This document shows, one piece after another, positions 5,674 through 7,272 of a stretch of 7,272 bases of DNA. Numbering within the stretch: position 1 is the first letter of the stretch; each line of letters begins with the position of its first letter. The notes below the pieces were generated by a model, which had not been told where the DNA came from, did not search any database, and saw nothing but the letters and a program-made list of their open reading frames with translations. This stretch comes from Flavobacteriales bacterium UBA2426 (GTDB lineage: Bacteria > Bacteroidota > Bacteroidia > Flavobacteriales_F > PHOS-HE28), in the NCBI GenBank assembly GCA_002342985.1, contig DDRC01000034.1, positions 9,975 to 17,246 on the forward strand. Direction: 5' to 3'. The translations under genes were made by a program, and so were the position numbers.

Positions 5674-6546
5674 CTACACGTTGCGCTCGATGAAGCGCAC
5701 GATCTCGCCGGCGATGTCGTGCCCGGTGGCCTTCTCGATGCCCTCCAGGCCGGGCGAGCTGTTCACCTCGATCACCAACGGCCCGCGCTCGCTCTGCAGC
5801 ATGTCCACGCCGGCCACATGCAGGCCAAGGGCCTTGGCGGCCTTGATGGCGGTCACCTCCTCCTCGTGGCTCAGTTCGATGAGCTCGGCGGTCCCGCCAC
5901 GGTGCAGGTTGCTGCGGAACTCGCCCTCCTTGCCGGTGCGCTTCATGGCGCCCACCACGCGGCCATCCACCACGAAGGCGCGGATGTCGACCCCGCGGCT
6001 CTCCTTGATGAACTCCTGCACGATGACGCGCGCCTTGAGGCTGTTGAACGACTCGCACACCGCCATGGCGGCCTTCTTCGTCTCGGCCAGCACCACGCCC
6101 AGGCCCTGGGTGCCCTCGAGCAGCTTGATGATGCAGGGCGCTCCGCCCACGCTCTCCACGATGCTGCCCACATCCTTGCTGTAATTCGTGAACACCGTCT
6201 TGGGGATGCCCACGCCGCTGCGCGTCAGGATCTGCAGGCTGCGCAGCTTGTCGCGGCTGCGCACCAGGGCCTGGCTCTCCGCGGTGGTGAACACCTTCAT
6301 CATCTCGAACTGGCGCACCACGGCGGTGCCGTAGAAGGTGACGCTGGCCCCGATGCGCGGGATGATGGCGTCCACGCCGGTGAGCGGCTGGCCGTTGTAG
6401 AGCACCTGCGGGGCCTGCTGCTGGATGAGGATGTCGCACTTCACGTGGTTGACCACGCGCGCGGAGTGCCCGCGTCGTTCGCAGGCCTCCACCAGCCGCT
6501 TGGTGGAGTAGAGCTTGCTGTCGCGCGACAGCACCACGATGTTCAT
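5674..6546 (-). CDS. rimK: RimK: ATP-grasp ligase, ribosomal protein S6--L-glutamate ligase
   Basis: The 290-residue protein aligns from memory almost end to end with E. coli RimK (300 residues). It opens [18 protein letters not shown] and has [17 protein letters not shown] (59-75) and RDKLRS (98-103) with Lys100 as nucleotide-contact lysine. It continues with [29 protein letters not shown] and [10 protein letters not shown]. Metal ligands match the ATP-grasp pattern: Asp248 in GVDML, Glu260 and Asn262 in [12 protein letters not shown]. RimK adds glutamate residues to the C-terminus of ribosomal protein S6 using ATP, and can make poly-alpha-glutamate in vitro. The protein is cytoplasmic. A perfect TAGCTTTG promoter-like box lies 40 nt upstream, so it probably has its own promoter despite following the TerB-DnaJ gene on the same strand. 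The RimB-like protein is at 1273. The substrate in this lineage could differ from S6. Confidence 0.95.
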   Translation of the reverse strand: MNIVVLSRDSKLYSTKRLVEACERRGHSARVVNHVKCDILIQQQAPQVLYNGQPLTGVDAIIPRIGASVTFYGTAVVRQFEMMKVFTTAESQALVRSRDKLRSLQILTRSGVGIPKTVFTNYSKDVGSIVESVGGAPCIIKLLEGTQGLGVVLAETKKAAMAVCESFNSLKARVIVQEFIKESRGVDIRAFVVDGRVVGAMKRTGKEGEFRSNLHRGGTAELIELSHEEEVTAIKAAKALGLHVAGVDMLQSERGPLVIEVNSSPGLEGIEKATGHDIAGEIVRFIERNV

Positions 6547-6586
6547 GTTGGCGTGAGGCCCCGCCGGGATGCGCTGGATGCGGCGC

Positions 6587-6594
6587 CAAAGCTA
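6587..6594 (-). promoter_or_regulatory. Likely Bacteroidota -7 promoter box for rimK
   Basis: The minus strand reads TAGCTTTG, an exact match to TAnnTTTG, in the 89-bp gap between the TerB-DnaJ stop and the rimK start. It leaves a leader of roughly 35 nt, longer than for other genes here. The -33 region is GC-rich and shows no clear TTG. It is the best match to the consensus in the window. Confidence 0.45.
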
Positions 6595-6635
6595 GGCGCC
6601 GCCGGGCGGCCTTGCGTGAACGGCGCGTGAAGCGC

Positions 6636-7272
6636 TCATTTCATCCCCCGCTCCCGCTGGATGGCCTCGTAGGCCTCCTGCACCTTCTTGAACTTCTCGT
6701 GCGCCGCCTTCTGCACCTCCTCGCCGAGCTGGGCCACCTTGTCGGGGTGGTACTTCATGGCCATGCGGCGGTAGGCCTTCTTCACCTCCTCGTCGGTGGC
6801 GGTGCGCGGCACCTCCAGCACCTGGTAGGCCGCTCCGGGGTCGGCGGTGCGGAACATGGCGCTGAGCGAGCCCAGGTCCTTGTCGCTGATGCCGAGGCCA
6901 TGGGCCACGCGCCGCAGCAGCGCGAGCTCAGCCTGGTCCACGGCGCCATCGGCGTGGGCCAGGCCGATGAGGTAGTGCATGAGCTGCAGCCGCATGGGGT
7001 GCGGCATGTGGCTGCGCACCTGTGCGCACACGTCGCCCACGGGGATGTCGCGCCGCAGGGCATCGCGCAGCAGGATGAGCAGCTCGCCCGCCTGCCGCTG
7101 GCCGAACTGCTGCACGAAGAAGCGGCGCACATGATCGAGCTCGCGCTGGGTGACGCGCCCGTCGGCCTTCATGAGCGCGGCGGTGAGCACCACAAGGCTC
7201 ATGGCCAGGTCGCCCGGGGTGGTGCCCTGCGGCCCGGCGCCCACGCGCCGCGCCTCCTCCACCGGCGGCCCG
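6636..7272 (-). CDS. TerB-DnaJ (DjlA-like) co-chaperone, 5' end cut by window edge
   Basis: The frame runs from the right edge to a TGA at 6638-6636, giving 211 visible residues. A GTG at 7262 could be read as a start, but the frame stays open upstream (Gly-Pro-Pro). Relatives carry a Gly-rich or membrane-spanning N-terminus before the [11 protein letters not shown] segment, so the gene most likely begins outside the window. The first domain is TerB-like: alpha-helical with two acidic ADG motifs (MKADGRV and HADGAV). The C-terminus is a J domain ([20 protein letters not shown] onward) with the essential HPD motif at bases 6749-6741, which stimulates the ATPase of DnaK/Hsp70. DjlA-like proteins are often anchored in the inner membrane and recruit DnaK there. 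The C-terminal position of the J domain matches Bacteroidota versions. The client is unknown. Confidence 0.9.
   Translation of the reverse strand, partial: GPPVEEARRVGAGPQGTTPGDLAMSLVVLTAALMKADGRVTQRELDHVRRFFVQQFGQRQAGELLILLRDALRRDIPVGDVCAQVRSHMPHPMRLQLMHYLIGLAHADGAVDQAELALLRRVAHGLGISDKDLGSLSAMFRTADPGAAYQVLEVPRTATDEEVKKAYRRMAMKYHPDKVAQLGEEVQKAAHEKFKKVQEAYEAIQRERGMK

Noticed and set aside
4883..6589. Open frame of 568 codons on the minus strand covering rimK and the hydrolase
   Set aside because: It is in a different frame from rimK and antisense to the hydrolase. Its Arg/Gly/His-rich translation has no domain, whereas both real genes are strongly conserved.
1..7272. Mobile elements, CRISPR arrays, tRNA/rRNA genes, toxin-antitoxin or phage-defence genes
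   Set aside because: No transposase or integrase motifs, no spaced direct repeats, no tRNA-like cloverleaf and no defence domains were seen; gaps between genes are all under 160 bp.

Overview
The window is GC-rich (roughly two thirds G+C by eye), densely coding and has no gene-free stretch over 300 bases. It most resembles a high-GC member of the Bacteroidota, probably near Flavobacteriales. The reasons are a DUF4920 secreted protein, a TerB-DnaJ co-chaperone of the type common in that phylum, near absence of Shine-Dalgarno sequences, and short boxes resembling the Bacteroidota -7 promoter element (TAnnTTTG) just ahead of most start codons. This assignment is inferred from gene content, not from a marker gene.

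Layout. Bases 1-514 (minus) hold the N-terminal half of an isoaspartyl peptidase/L-asparaginase that runs off the left edge. Bases 650-1153 (minus) encode a secreted DUF4920 protein, followed by a perfect 12-bp hairpin that may terminate its transcript. A 119-bp divergent promoter region separates it from a plus-strand run of four genes: a RimB-like retropepsin-fold 'ATP-dependent zinc protease' (1273-1695), a secreted S9 peptidase (1739-3676), a secreted PHB-depolymerase-family esterase (3835-4806) and a small cytoplasmic alpha/beta hydrolase (4862-5665). The last gene converges, with an 8-bp gap, on rimK (5674-6546, minus), an ATP-grasp glutamate ligase. The 5'-truncated TerB-DnaJ gene (6636 to the right edge, minus) lies upstream of rimK.

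Working together. RimK and the RimB-like protein are known functional partners in ribosomal protein S6 modification in other bacteria. Here they sit on opposite strands about 4 kb apart, with three unrelated serine hydrolases between them. The two secreted hydrolases and the asparaginase suggest peptide and ester scavenging, but nothing shows they form one pathway. I saw no mobile element, CRISPR array, tRNA/rRNA or defence system. The window looks like ordinary chromosome, and I find no convincing evidence of an undescribed multi-gene system. The most useful leads are the shared promoter-like boxes with very short leaders, the split rimB/rimK locus and the very basic RimB-like protein.
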